Shown here: one piece after another, positions 7,115 to 16,248 of the stretch
Numbering within the stretch: position 1 is the stretch's first letter
How the letters are laid out: every line of letters starts with the position of its first letter
Notes under the pieces: model-generated
The model's database searches: none
What the model was told of the DNA's origin: nothing
Seen by the model: only the letters and a program-made list of their open reading frames with translations
Position numbers and translations under genes: made by a program
Assembly: GCA_038741495.1 (NCBI GenBank)
Contig: JAVYKX010000001.1
Span: forward strand, 118,918-182,917
DNA length: 64,000 bases
DNA from: Thermofilum sp.
GTDB lineage: Archaea > Thermoproteota > Thermoprotei > Thermofilales > Thermofilaceae
Direction of reading: 5' to 3'

Positions 7115-9283
7115 TTATTTCTTTCTTACTGCAAGATATATTACGGCAATGATAAGCAGTATAGATATTACTAAATTTATCGTAACTAGTGTAGTGAGGT
7201 TCGAGAGCTGGACAGTCAAGCTGCCAACGCTGTCTTTAAGAATCGAGACGGTGTTTGTGAGAGCTGCAACTTGGTCTACGAGAGGTTTCAGTTCAGGCGC
7301 AAGGCTTGGTATTGGTGGTGTGTAGGAAGCGTACCCTTTCTTTATCCAGAACTCAGCGTCGTCGGAGGGTATCCGTGCTGCATCGCCAGCCTTAAACGGC
7401 CCGTACCAGATGAGATCTATCCCTCTGAACCTGGGTGTATCCTTTGTGAAGTATACTGTAGCGTAATCGATTCTCGCTGGCTTAATGCCGCCCACCCATT
7501 CTCCTTTTGAGGGGGAGTAGTAGCCATTCACGACGAGGTTGAACTGAGCCCACCAAGGCACGGGCATTATCCACGGGTTCTCGGCGGTAGGCCATCCAGT
7601 CCAGTATTGTGTACTAAACGGTACAATAGCGGGAGCCTGAACTACGGGGATCACGGGTAGGTCGCGGTAGAATATTTCCATTATCTGCTTGAAGAGAGTT
7701 ATTGCCTTTTCTTTCTCGAGTGGGGAAGTTAACTGCAGTTGATCAATGAGCTTATCGTACTCGGGGTTTATATACCTCCACCCATTATATTCCCAGTTGG
7801 AGACAGGCTGACCAGGCGGTGCAGCGAACTTGCTGTGAGAAATGTAGAGGTTGAAGAAGGGGTCAGAGTCTCCGGGGCACATGTACCCGTACCTGAGGTC
7901 CCACTCGCCTCTGTTCATCGTATCGATGAACGCTGGCCCCTCAAGTCCTTTAGCGATTACGGAGATTCCTGCGGCTCTTAGAAGTGATGTGATAACTTCC
8001 ATCGCTTTTCTCTGCTCTACCGGGTCGGATGCAGTGTGATAAATGTAGATTGCTTCTAACTTTGTGCCGTTTGGTGTGACCCAGATTCCGTCAGGCCCCT
8101 TCTTAAAGCCGAGTTTTGTGAAGATTTCTTCAGCTTTCTTAGGATCATACTTCAGAATTTCGTACTTATCAACAAGGTCCTTAACAGCGTCAAGGTATGG
8201 CTTCATGCCACCGTACTCTGGGAATATGTAAGGAGTGGGATAGGTAGTTTTGTCGAAAACAAGCTCTGCTATGAGCGGTCGGTTCAGGAGGTAGGATATT
8301 GCGTGCCGAACTTCAGGCAAGCTCCACGGGTACCGCTGGTTGTTGACCATAAGCACTCGGGGGCATGGATCGATCCATGAATAAGGAGATGTTCTACGCC
8401 AGACAATAACTGCTGGGTTTCGAGCAATCACCGTTTGAAGGGTTCCAAATGTTATCATGCCAATGAAAACGGCATCTACATCGTTTGCAGCTAGAGCTGC
8501 AGCGAGGCTCTCTTCAGGACCGTAGTACTTACAGACTATATACTTCGGAGCTGGACGAATTCCGAAAAGTTCTGTAGCCCACCAGTCATCTCTTCTCTCT
8601 AGAATGCTCTCTGTTTCACCTGAGCTCACCACCCTGTAGGGGCCAGTACCCACAGGAGGATAGTTTTTGAAAGTCAATGGGTCTTCTTTCTCCCAGATAT
8701 GCTTAGGGACTATCGTAAGCCCGCCCCAGACAAGAGCTGCTGGGAACGTGCTCCGATCCAGGTGGAAACGCGGGTCTGGGTCTTTAAGTAGTATCTCCAC
8801 AGTGTAGTCGTCGATCTTCCTAGCACCCGCAACCTTAGCAGCTACCGCGGCTGAACCGCTTAGCCTTGGTGCGTACTTTAGCAACATCTCGTATGTGAAG
8901 ACAACATCATCGGCTGTGAAGGGGTGGCCGTCACTCCACTTGACGCCCTTCCTTAAGTAGATTTTCACGCTCTTGTAATCTGGAGAGTACTCGAATTTTT
9001 CTGCTAACCAGGGTATATACTCCCCCGTCTCGAAATTGTAGTAAAAGAGGTACTCCCAGACAAACTGGTGCATGCATGTGTGGCTACGCGAAGGAGCTCC
9101 TGGAGCATAAAGGTTCAGCAACGTCGGGTTCACAACCCTTCCGCGCGCTATATAGAGTGTTTCTTCTCTGGGAGGCGGCTGGGCAAAAGCCCCGTAAAAC
9201 GACAGAGTGAGCAAAAGCACGAGAATAGCTACACAGAGGGTTTTCGCAAATCTCTCGGTTGTGAGCTTTTTAAATCTTCCCAT
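7115..9283 (-). CDS. ABC transporter substrate-binding protein, family 5 (Opp/Dpp type)
   Basis: An extracytoplasmic solute-binding protein of 722 residues. A signal peptide at about residues 10-35 ends near AFAQ. The family-5 binding fold follows, with features such as WSDGHPFTADDVVFTYE and YPPVGTGPYRV. A Ser/Thr-rich coiled-coil linker leads to a C-terminal membrane anchor at about 695-718 before RKK, an archaeal way of tethering binding proteins. ATG 9283 is preferred over the adjoining TTG because the TATA box at 9308-9316 places transcription start next to it. It is divergent from the hydrolase-permease-ATPase operon. In archaea such transporters often carry oligosaccharides rather than peptides. 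The gene is AT-richer than the flanks. Confidence 0.9.
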   Translation of the reverse strand: MGRFKKLTTERFAKTLCVAILVLLLTLSFYGAFAQPPPREETLYIARGRVVNPTLLNLYAPGAPSRSHTCMHQFVWEYLFYYNFETGEYIPWLAEKFEYSPDYKSVKIYLRKGVKWSDGHPFTADDVVFTYEMLLKYAPRLSGSAAVAAKVAGARKIDDYTVEILLKDPDPRFHLDRSTFPAALVWGGLTIVPKHIWEKEDPLTFKNYPPVGTGPYRVVSSGETESILERRDDWWATELFGIRPAPKYIVCKYYGPEESLAAALAANDVDAVFIGMITFGTLQTVIARNPAVIVWRRTSPYSWIDPCPRVLMVNNQRYPWSLPEVRHAISYLLNRPLIAELVFDKTTYPTPYIFPEYGGMKPYLDAVKDLVDKYEILKYDPKKAEEIFTKLGFKKGPDGIWVTPNGTKLEAIYIYHTASDPVEQRKAMEVITSLLRAAGISVIAKGLEGPAFIDTMNRGEWDLRYGYMCPGDSDPFFNLYISHSKFAAPPGQPVSNWEYNGWRYINPEYDKLIDQLQLTSPLEKEKAITLFKQIMEIFYRDLPVIPVVQAPAIVPFSTQYWTGWPTAENPWIMPVPWWAQFNLVVNGYYSPSKGEWVGGIKPARIDYATVYFTKDTPRFRGIDLIWYGPFKAGDAARIPSDDAEFWIKKGYASYTPPIPSLAPELKPLVDQVAALTNTVSILKDSVGSLTVQLSNLTTLVTINLVISILLIIAVIYLAVRKK

Positions 9284-9291
9284 CAAGTACT

Positions 9292-9360
9292 GTTAATATA
9301 GAGATCTCCTTATAAACTTTATGGTATTAATGCAAATATAAATGAAAACTATATATGAGG
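9292..9360. promoter_or_regulatory. divergent promoter region of the uptake cassette
   Basis: A minus-strand TATA at 9308-9316 (centre about 27 nt from 9286) serves the binding protein. A plus-strand CTATATATG at about 9346-9354 serves the hydrolase gene starting at 9387. The whole 100-bp gap is AT-rich, and the two boxes share one possible control region. Confidence 0.5.
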
Positions 9361-9386
9361 CTTGACCTCTAAAAGTTGGAAGTAAT

Positions 9387-10658
9387 ATGAGAATTCCTGC
9401 ATTGAATAATGAGGTTGTTTCAGAGGCTATAAGTGTACTATACCATAACACTGTTAAATACAGAGGATTTAATATAACAGTGCCGCACCTGGAAAGATAC
9501 CCTATACCTTACTGTTGGGATACTGCATTTCATGTATTAGCATTTCTGCATTTTGATGTAACTCTTGCAAAGGAAAATCTCGAGTGCTTACTTTCTCTCG
9601 CGGATCCTGATGGTAAAATTCCAAATGCTCCTACAGAGGCTGGAGATCAAGACCTGAGAAGCCAGCCGCCAATAATTGTTTATTCTGCTTTACGGCTGTA
9701 TGAGGTTGAGAGGAATAGGGAGCTTCTGCTGAAGTGGTACCCATCGCTGAAACAGTATTATTGGTGGTGGCGAAAAAAAGGAGATCCTTTGAATCATGGC
9801 TTTATTAGTCCTTTCACTGGGGCTCGGGAAAAAGCTCATCCAAAAACGGCATATTGGGCGGTGTGCTCGACCGGGATGGACAATCACCCCATCTACGACT
9901 TCACGAATGGTAATGCACTTGAAGTTAATGGGCTGTACTACATACCTGTTAAAGACTTGCTGCTGACTTCGACTCTGGCTCTTGCGGCGAAGGCTTTAGC
10001 CGAGATGGCAGGGCAGCTAAAGTTTGAGAACGATAAAGCGGTTTTTGAGCAGGAATATGAATGTCTTTCAGAAAAATACAGGTATGAGCTGTGGGATGAT
10101 GTAGAAGAGTTCTACTTTGCGGCTGATTGGAAGGGATCTCGGATAAAGGTGAAGAGTGTGCAGGCTTTCGTTTCTCTCCTAGCGGATATCCCTGATAGCA
10201 GTCAGCGGAAGCATCTCATTGGTCACTTAACGTCACCAGAAGAATTTTGGGGTAACCTCGGTATTCCTTCCGTAGCATTTGATGATGAAACTTACATGAC
10301 CCCACAGCCTTCATGGTACTACTCGCGTGACCCCTATTATTGGCGGGGACCCATATGGGCGCCCACAACGTACCTCGTTTTCCGCGCCCTTCTAAATAAT
10401 GGATACGCTAATTTAGCAAGAGAAGTAGTTCAACGCTGGGTCGACCTCGTGTATGCGAGCAAAGAGTTTCCTGAGTACTTTTACGCAGATGGGAGACCCG
10501 GAGCAACTAGGCTGAGCAATTTCGGGTGGACTGCGGCGGTTACTGTAAGCATGCTGGTAGAGTCAGGCCTAGTGAGCAGATCGGAAGTTACCGCTGCGAA
10601 GGAGCAAGTCGAAGAACTTCTGAGGAGGCGGGGTGCAAGCTATGGCCGCGCCGATTAG
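9387..10658 (+). CDS. glycoside hydrolase, GH63/trehalase-like (alpha/alpha)6 barrel
   Basis: A cytoplasmic hydrolase of 423 residues without a signal peptide, expected to cleave an imported glucoside or mannoside. Features typical of the GH37/GH63 clan are PYCWDTAFH near residue 45, CSTGMDNHP near 160-168 (likely catalytic acid Asp), RDPYYWRGPIWAP near 315, and PEYFYADG near 361 with the candidate base Glu. It resembles mannosylglycerate or glucosylglycerate hydrolases and trehalase-like proteins, and the exact substrate is not resolved. It is first gene of an operon with the Opp-type permeases and ATPases, so it likely acts on the transported sugar. Base composition is AT-rich like the rest of the cassette. 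Confidence 0.75.
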   Translation: MRIPALNNEVVSEAISVLYHNTVKYRGFNITVPHLERYPIPYCWDTAFHVLAFLHFDVTLAKENLECLLSLADPDGKIPNAPTEAGDQDLRSQPPIIVYSALRLYEVERNRELLLKWYPSLKQYYWWWRKKGDPLNHGFISPFTGAREKAHPKTAYWAVCSTGMDNHPIYDFTNGNALEVNGLYYIPVKDLLLTSTLALAAKALAEMAGQLKFENDKAVFEQEYECLSEKYRYELWDDVEEFYFAADWKGSRIKVKSVQAFVSLLADIPDSSQRKHLIGHLTSPEEFWGNLGIPSVAFDDETYMTPQPSWYYSRDPYYWRGPIWAPTTYLVFRALLNNGYANLAREVVQRWVDLVYASKEFPEYFYADGRPGATRLSNFGWTAAVTVSMLVESGLVSRSEVTAAKEQVEELLRRRGASYGRAD

Positions 10659-11646
10659 GTACTGGGCTCAGAGGTTTCTACTTTACATCTTTACCATCTA
10701 CTTGTCAGCTACCATTATATTTGTAATCCCGCGACTAATTCCCGGAGATCCTCTTTCTGTATACTATGAGCAATTGAGGGAAGTGGGAGCGCAGAGGGGT
10801 GCAGAGCTTATGATAGAAGAGTATAGGAAAGTTTTTGGGTTAGACAAAGATATCTTTTCGCAGTACATAAGTTTCCTTTACCAGATACTTAAGGGTGATT
10901 TCGGTTACTCCATCTCTCAGTTTCCCGCAAAAGTTTCAGAGCTTATAGCTGCTGCTCTTCCCTGGTCCATCGGTTTACTCTCAGTAACCACGGTCATTTC
11001 CTGGGTTCTCGGAACACTTATGGGGGCGATAGCCGGGTGGGTTAGAGAATCAAGAGCGTCGAAGATCATGGCTGCGGGTGCGCTCTTACTCAGTATAATT
11101 CCGTATTACATTTTAGCGATCCTATTGGTTTTCTTATTTGCATACACACTGAGGTGGTTTCCAAGCGGAGGGGGATATACAGCTGGAATGACACCCGCTT
11201 TTGACCTGGCTTTTATTCTCAATGTACTGTGGCATGCTTTCCTACCAGGGCTGAGCATTATCATATCATCCCTTACTTGGTGGTTCCTCAGTATGAGGTC
11301 AATGATCTCAATGATCAAGGGTGAGGACTTCGTAATACTTGCTGAGGCAAAAGGACTTCCTAAGAGGGAGATATTGTGGAACTACGCTGCGAGGAATGCT
11401 ATTCTCCCTCAGCTAACGGGTTTAGCTCTTTCTCTCAGTAGAATTTTCACGGGAGCTCTAATAACCGAGGTTATCTTCGGTTATCCGGGACTGGGAACCT
11501 TACTCGTAACGGCAATAAGGAATCTTGACTATTTCTTGCTGCAAGGCACAATTATGCTGTCTATTTTTGCTGTAGCTACCGCTAATCTTTTGGTAGAGAT
11601 CTTTTATCCGCTGGTTGATCCTAGAATAAGACATAGCGGTGGTTAG
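10642..11646 (+). CDS. ABC transporter permease, OppB/DppB type
   Basis: An inner permease of a peptide/opine/sugar (PepT-class) importer. About six membrane spans are visible, beginning with the LYIFTIYLSATIIFVIPRLIPGDP segment typical of DppB. The EAA loop is EDFVILAEAKGLPKREILW, where it contacts the ATPase. ATG 10642 overlaps the hydrolase stop; GTG 10633, closer to GGAGG at 10624-10628, is an alternative. It pairs with the OppC-type gene that follows with a short overlap. Confidence 0.9.
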   Translation: MAAPIRYWAQRFLLYIFTIYLSATIIFVIPRLIPGDPLSVYYEQLREVGAQRGAELMIEEYRKVFGLDKDIFSQYISFLYQILKGDFGYSISQFPAKVSELIAAALPWSIGLLSVTTVISWVLGTLMGAIAGWVRESRASKIMAAGALLLSIIPYYILAILLVFLFAYTLRWFPSGGGYTAGMTPAFDLAFILNVLWHAFLPGLSIIISSLTWWFLSMRSMISMIKGEDFVILAEAKGLPKREILWNYAARNAILPQLTGLALSLSRIFTGALITEVIFGYPGLGTLLVTAIRNLDYFLLQGTIMLSIFAVATANLLVEIFYPLVDPRIRHSGG

Positions 11647-12529
11647 TATGCCAAGACTCGGGTACCTTCTTGGACCTCTTCTTATGCTGCGTGCATCGAT
11701 TAGAAGGCTCCTCAGTAACAGCTTCTTTGTTATCGGGTTCGCATCTTACGTAGGCTTAGTTGCCGCTTGCGCGGTAGGGTATCTCATAATTCCCAAGGAT
11801 CTGGCAAGAGTAGGTGCGGCACCTCCGCTGCTGCCACCGCAGGCTGACCACTTTCTCGGGACTGATGTTTTAGGGAGAGATATCCTCGCGCTGCTCGTAG
11901 AGGCTACTTTAAACTCCAGCAAGATAGGTTTGATAGCAGCAACCTTTGGAACAATAGTAGGTACACTGATAGGTTTCGTTAGTGGTTACTATGGAGGTCT
12001 CCCGGATAACGTTCTGAGGTTAATCACTGATGTATTTCTTGCAGTTCCATCCATGCTGTTTTTAATCCTCATTTCTGCACTTGTTAGAGTTGTAACTGTG
12101 GAGATGATGGCGCTTTTAATCGCTATTTTCTCCTGGCCCTGGCCAGCTAGACAGGTGAGAGCACAGGCGCTCAGCCTTAAAGAGAGGGAGTTCGTTTATC
12201 TTGCCTGGCTCTCCGGCGAAAGCAAGTTTGAGATCATTCTGAAGGAGCTCATGCCTCATATGGTTCCTTGGATGGCAGCTAATTTCGTTAATGCGTACTT
12301 AGTGGCTATTCTCACCGAGGCAGGGCTCGCCATTCTCGGGTTGGGTCCCCAAACGGATATCACGCTGGGGATTCTTCTCTGGTGGGCTCTAAGTCATGCG
12401 GCGATCTTCCGGGGACTTTGGTGGTGGTGGCTGCCGCCGGTAATACTGCTAATTTATTCGTTTTTCACTCTATATTTAATACAAATTGGAATATCCGAGG
12501 TGGTTAACCCCAGATCTAAGGTGATTTAG
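11639..12529 (+). CDS. ABC transporter permease, OppC/DppC type
   Basis: The second permease of the PepT-class importer, 296 residues. It shows an N-terminal OppC-like span, then HFLGTDVLGRDILALLVEA, a hallmark of OppC/DppC proteins, then five further spans. The EAA loop is around SLKEREFVYLAWLSGES. GTG 11639 overlaps the preceding stop by eight bases; ATG 11648 is also possible. It lies between the OppB-like permease and the two ATPase genes, with two bases between its stop and the next start. Confidence 0.9.
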   Translation: MVSMPRLGYLLGPLLMLRASIRRLLSNSFFVIGFASYVGLVAACAVGYLIIPKDLARVGAAPPLLPPQADHFLGTDVLGRDILALLVEATLNSSKIGLIAATFGTIVGTLIGFVSGYYGGLPDNVLRLITDVFLAVPSMLFLILISALVRVVTVEMMALLIAIFSWPWPARQVRAQALSLKEREFVYLAWLSGESKFEIILKELMPHMVPWMAANFVNAYLVAILTEAGLAILGLGPQTDITLGILLWWALSHAAIFRGLWWWWLPPVILLIYSFFTLYLIQIGISEVVNPRSKVI

Positions 12530-12531
12530 AA

Positions 12532-13497
12532 ATGGAAAAAAGTATTCTTGAGGTTAGGAGTTTAAGTGTATGGTATGACGTTCCACCGCGTCCCTTGAGA
12601 GCTGTGGATAAGGTTAGCTTTCTAGTTCGGAGGGGAGAGATTCTCGGGTTGGCAGGTGAGTCAGCCTGTGGGAAATCAACGCTAGCACAGGCTATCCTAA
12701 GATTATTGAAACCCCCTGGACGTGTCATCGACGGTGAGGTTCTTTTTGAGGGGGTTGATCTCCTAAGGTTGAATGAGCAGGAATTAAGGCGTATCAGGTG
12801 GAAGCAGATATCTTACGTCCCGCAGAGTTCGATGAATGCTCTAAACCCTGTGATGAGGATCCGTGATCAAATAATTGACGTGTTTAAAACACATGAGGGA
12901 TCCGCGCTGTCAAAAGAGGAGCTGTCGAAACGGGTAGAGGAGTTACTGACCCGCGTAGGTCTCGCCGAAGAGGTCTCGAAGATGTTCCCGCACGAGCTTA
13001 GTGGTGGGATGCGTCAGCGAGTAGTTATAGCTATGGCACTTGCTCTGCGCCCGCAGCTTCTAATAGCTGATGAACCTACAACAGCTTTAGATGTTGTCGT
13101 TCAAAGGGGAATTCTCCAACTTTTAAAAGACATCAATGTAAAGGATAACACAACAGTAATGCTAATTACGCATGATATGGCAGTTCACGCGGAGGTCACT
13201 GACAGGGTTATGATTATGTACGCTGGGAAGATTGTCGAGAGCGGTCCCACGCTGAAACTTTTCTCCGAGCCTCTACATCCGTATACCAAGCTGTTGATAT
13301 CTTCGATACCACGAATAAGGGAGAAGAGAAAAATCATAGGAATCACCGGGCTACCACCTGATCTCCGCATGCCTCCGCCCGGTTGCCGCTTTCATCCCAG
13401 GTGTCCTCATTTTATTAAAGGAAAGTGTGACATGGATGAGCCGGTGATGAGACGGCTAGAGCCCGACAGGTGGGTAGCTTGTCATCTGTACAGCTAG
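12532..13497 (+). CDS. ABC transporter ATP-binding protein, OppD/DppD type
   Basis: One of two nucleotide-binding subunits energising the importer. Walker A is GESACGKST near residue 41, the signature is LSGGMRQRV, Walker B is LLIADEPT, and the H-loop is ITHDM. The C-terminal extension PGCRFHPRCP is the Cys-containing motif of the oligopeptide-transporter C-terminal domain. The 321 residues match the family. It starts two bases after the OppC stop and is followed by the OppF-type gene. Confidence 0.93.
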   Translation: MEKSILEVRSLSVWYDVPPRPLRAVDKVSFLVRRGEILGLAGESACGKSTLAQAILRLLKPPGRVIDGEVLFEGVDLLRLNEQELRRIRWKQISYVPQSSMNALNPVMRIRDQIIDVFKTHEGSALSKEELSKRVEELLTRVGLAEEVSKMFPHELSGGMRQRVVIAMALALRPQLLIADEPTTALDVVVQRGILQLLKDINVKDNTTVMLITHDMAVHAEVTDRVMIMYAGKIVESGPTLKLFSEPLHPYTKLLISSIPRIREKRKIIGITGLPPDLRMPPPGCRFHPRCPHFIKGKCDMDEPVMRRLEPDRWVACHLYS

Positions 13498-13507
13498 GTG
13501 ACTGCTG

Positions 13508-14476
13508 ATGAGTGTCCACAGCTTACTTGAGCTAAGAAATGTCACAAAAATTTTCTCAACAGGTGTGCTGTTCTTCAGGCAGAGAATAGTAGCGGTCGAT
13601 GATGTATCGTTTCGCATTCCGGGCGAGAGGCCTGTTGTATTTACATTAGCTGGTGAAAGTGGTAGCGGTAAAACGACGATCGCCAGACTCATCTTAGGTT
13701 TTCTCAAACCTGATAAAGGAGATATAGTTTACAGAGGAAGAAATCTCACTGCTTTTTCTAGCAAGGACTGGAACTGGTACCGCCGCGAAGTTCAAGCAGT
13801 TTTTCAAGACCCTTACGCTGCTTACAATCCGATATACACTGTAGACCGAGTTCTTTTTACGCCGTTAAAGAAGTATAGGCTAACATTCAGTGACTCGGAA
13901 GCCAGTGAGATGGTAGCAAAAGCCCTTGAATCCGTAGGTTTAAGGCCAGAGGAGATTCTTGGAAGATACCCCTACGAACTCAGCGGAGGTCAACGCCAGA
14001 GAGTGCTTCTCGCCCGGTCGTTGCTTCTCAAGCCGCGCCTAATAATCGCCGATGAGCCAGTATCCATGCTTGATGCTTCTCTTAGAGCGGAAGTGCTTAA
14101 CCTTATGCTCGATTTGAAGAACAAAGTTGGAGTCTCATTTCTCTACATTACTCACGACTTATCAACAGCAAGCTACATCAGCGATTTCTTAGCCATCATG
14201 TACCGGGGGGTTCTAGTTGAGACAGGACCTATTGATGAAGTTATAGAGGAGCCTCTTCACCCCTACACGAAGCTACTGCTTGACTCTATACCTGTACCAG
14301 ATCCAAATAAACGCTGGACTTCAAGGGTGGTGCTTCCTCCCAGAGAGTACACCGAGGAGAAGAGAATGGGCTGCAAATTCTACGACAGATGTCCCTTGAG
14401 AATGAACATTTGCAAGGATAATGTCCCGCCGCCTAAGATCATTAACTCAAGGGTTGTTCGCTGTTTTCTTTACTGA
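13508..14476 (+). CDS. ABC transporter ATP-binding protein, OppF/DppF type
   Basis: The second ATPase subunit. Walker A is GESGSGKTT near residue 50, the Q-loop is AVFQDPYAAYNP, the signature is LSGGQRQRV, Walker B is LIIADEPVS, and the H-loop is ITHDL. The C-terminal oligopeptide-transporter motif is GCKFYDRCP. It has 322 residues. It is the last gene of the AT-rich cassette, and T-rich sequence follows its stop. Confidence 0.93.
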   Translation: MSVHSLLELRNVTKIFSTGVLFFRQRIVAVDDVSFRIPGERPVVFTLAGESGSGKTTIARLILGFLKPDKGDIVYRGRNLTAFSSKDWNWYRREVQAVFQDPYAAYNPIYTVDRVLFTPLKKYRLTFSDSEASEMVAKALESVGLRPEEILGRYPYELSGGQRQRVLLARSLLLKPRLIIADEPVSMLDASLRAEVLNLMLDLKNKVGVSFLYITHDLSTASYISDFLAIMYRGVLVETGPIDEVIEEPLHPYTKLLLDSIPVPDPNKRWTSRVVLPPREYTEEKRMGCKFYDRCPLRMNICKDNVPPPKIINSRVVRCFLY

Positions 14477-14499
14477 TCACCGTAGCTTTCAAAAAGAGG

Positions 14500-14522
14500 A
14501 TACATTCTTGTCTTTTTACTAT
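14500..14522 (+). terminator. T-rich terminator after the transporter operon
   Basis: The sequence shortly after the stop at 14476 includes TTCTTGTCTTTTTACTATTA, an oligo-T region on the coding strand that suits archaeal intrinsic termination. Confidence 0.35.
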
Positions 14523-14534
14523 TACTTGGGGGTG

Positions 14535-14560
14535 CCGGGACAGATTTTTATATATCCCGG
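14535..14560. promoter_or_regulatory. TATA box bracketed by an inverted repeat
   Basis: The arms CCGGGA (14535-14540) and TCCCGG (14555-14560) flank TTTTTATATA at about 14546-14554. The box centre lies 26 nt upstream of GTG 14576, giving a leaderless transcript. A dimeric regulator on the arms would compete with TBP. Confidence 0.5.
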
Positions 14561-14575
14561 TTTTCATCTTTTAAA

Positions 14576-15397
14576 GTGCCCACTGAAGAGAGTGGCATAG
14601 CTAACGAGGTTAGGAGGCTGGCAAAAGTTCTAGGAGCAGCAGAAGCTTTAAGGCGTATTACGAAGGAGATTTTCGAGAGCTTGGACGACCCCTTTAAGGG
14701 CTGCAGGAGAGTTCTATGTATTCAGCCGCACCCCGATGACTGCGAGTACGGTGCTGGCGCGACTCTCGCGGAGCTCGCCGACGCGGGCATAGAGATCACT
14801 TATCTCACGCTGACCGATGGGAGCAAGGGTACGCTGGACCCCAGCATGGATCCGAGAGTGCTGGCGCAGATCCGGAGGTTGGAGCAGGAGCGGGCGGCTA
14901 AGGTGGTGGGCGTGAAAAAGCTCCTTTGGCTAGACTACCTCGACGGGGAGCTTCCGTACTCGGCAGAGGTGAGAAGCAAGCTCATTGAGGCTATTAGAGC
15001 TGAGAAGCCGGATGTGGTGTTCGCGCCGGACCCCTACCTCCTCTACGAGGCGCACCCCGATCACAGGGTCGGCGGGCTCCTCGCTTTGGAAGCTGCAATG
15101 TTCAGCCCCCTCCCCCTCTTCAGCAGGGGGTCGCAGCCGCACGAGGTACGCGCAGTAGTCCTCTACTACACTGCGAGGCCGAACCTTCTGAAGCCTGTCG
15201 ACAGGACCTTCGAGAGGAAGCTTCAAGCGCTGAAAATGCACGAGAGCCAGTTCTCCTCCAGCTGGAACCTCTTCGAGCTATACCTTAGAGTGGTCGCTGC
15301 CGCTTACGGCGCCCAAGCTGGTTCGGAGTATGCGGAAGCTTTCCGGGTGCTGCCCACGTCTCTGCTGCACGCTACAGCGCTCTCGGAGCTCGTGTAG
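14576..15397 (+). CDS. PIG-L/LmbE family N-acetylglucosamine deacetylase-like protein
   Basis: A zinc-dependent de-N-acetylase of the LmbE fold, 273 residues. The metal motif HPDD at about residues 52-55 and the downstream AHPDHR at about 160-165 supply ligands. Substrates in the family include GlcNAc-inositols, chitooligosaccharides and diacetylchitobiose. The GTG start is fixed by the TATA box 26 nt upstream. It follows the sugar-uptake cassette in the same direction but has its own promoter and returns to GC-rich composition. A role on an acetylated sugar delivered by that transporter is plausible but unproven. Confidence 0.88.
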   Translation: MPTEESGIANEVRRLAKVLGAAEALRRITKEIFESLDDPFKGCRRVLCIQPHPDDCEYGAGATLAELADAGIEITYLTLTDGSKGTLDPSMDPRVLAQIRRLEQERAAKVVGVKKLLWLDYLDGELPYSAEVRSKLIEAIRAEKPDVVFAPDPYLLYEAHPDHRVGGLLALEAAMFSPLPLFSRGSQPHEVRAVVLYYTARPNLLKPVDRTFERKLQALKMHESQFSSSWNLFELYLRVVAAAYGAQAGSEYAEAFRVLPTSLLHATALSELV

Positions 15398-15453
15398 GCT
15401 GCTGGGGCGCGCTGCGGCCGAGGCTGGCTAAAAGAAGATTTCCTCCAGCACTG

Positions 15454-16248
15454 CTACTGCAGGAAGTCGTAGACGCTCTTCAAGCCCAGCTTACCGGCTC
15501 TCGGGCATAAGTAGAGCGCGTCAAGTCTAGGCTTCGCTTTAAGGCAACTGTCTCTGTCGACCCCAGTGATCACCGCGCCGGCAGCCCTCAGCGCGTTCAG
15601 TATCTCTGGCTCAGCGCTTCTCAGCAGGCACGGGATGTGGACTACACCCTCGTACTTCACTTTCAAGCCTAGAGTCGTGAAAGCCGTAGGGAGGAACCTC
15701 AAGCCGAGTGCGTGAGCTGCTTCGGGAGACACCGAGTAAGCTTCACGGCCTGATAGCGCTTTCACCACCGCTCTAGCGGAAGATCCTTCCAGGGGCCTTC
15801 CCTCAGTGTACCTCTGGTCGAGGGCCTTCACCACCGCTAGCCCCGCTCCCAGCCTGCTCGAGAGGCTGGAGGCATAGCTCTCGTCGAGACCCTCTACGGC
15901 GACGAGCAGAGGAGAGCCCTCCCTCAGCACCCTAAGCTCTAGCCTCGCTTTCTCGCGGGAGTAGGTTTCGGGGAGCTGGTGCCTCGCAGGGCACTCCTGC
16001 ACGCACCTCCAGCACTTAGCGCACTTTTCCTTGCCGAGCTCGAGGTGTCGGGAGTACCCTAGGGGGCTGAGCATCATGTTCCCGCTGTCCAGGAAAGTGG
16101 GGCAGGAGGCTAGGCAGATCCCGGGACAGTAGAGGCAGGGGTTTCTAACTTTTCTCAGAGGGAGGAGCGCGAAGCGCGCGACGAGCTTCGGCGTGAGCTT
16201 CACGGCTTTCAGGACAGTGAGGCTGACCAGAGCGATCACCCTAGCCAC
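15454..16248 (-). CDS. Fe-S protein with two cysteine clusters, electron-transfer partner of the GlcD-like oxidase
   Basis: A 264-residue protein. After a hydrophobic N-terminal stretch come NPCLYCPGICLASCP and EKCAKCWRCVQECP, two Cys clusters suited to 4Fe-4S centres as in GlpC/GlcF-like subunits. The C-terminal half holds scattered Cys (IPCLLR, RDSCLKA, YLCPRAG) that recall a reduced CCG-type domain. GTG 16248 overlaps the GlcD-like gene's stop by 13 nt, so the two are coupled and probably form a complex passing electrons from the flavin. The acceptor (quinone or ferredoxin) is not known. Confidence 0.75.
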   Translation of the reverse strand: MARVIALVSLTVLKAVKLTPKLVARFALLPLRKVRNPCLYCPGICLASCPTFLDSGNMMLSPLGYSRHLELGKEKCAKCWRCVQECPARHQLPETYSREKARLELRVLREGSPLLVAVEGLDESYASSLSSRLGAGLAVVKALDQRYTEGRPLEGSSARAVVKALSGREAYSVSPEAAHALGLRFLPTAFTTLGLKVKYEGVVHIPCLLRSAEPEILNALRAAGAVITGVDRDSCLKAKPRLDALYLCPRAGKLGLKSVYDFLQ

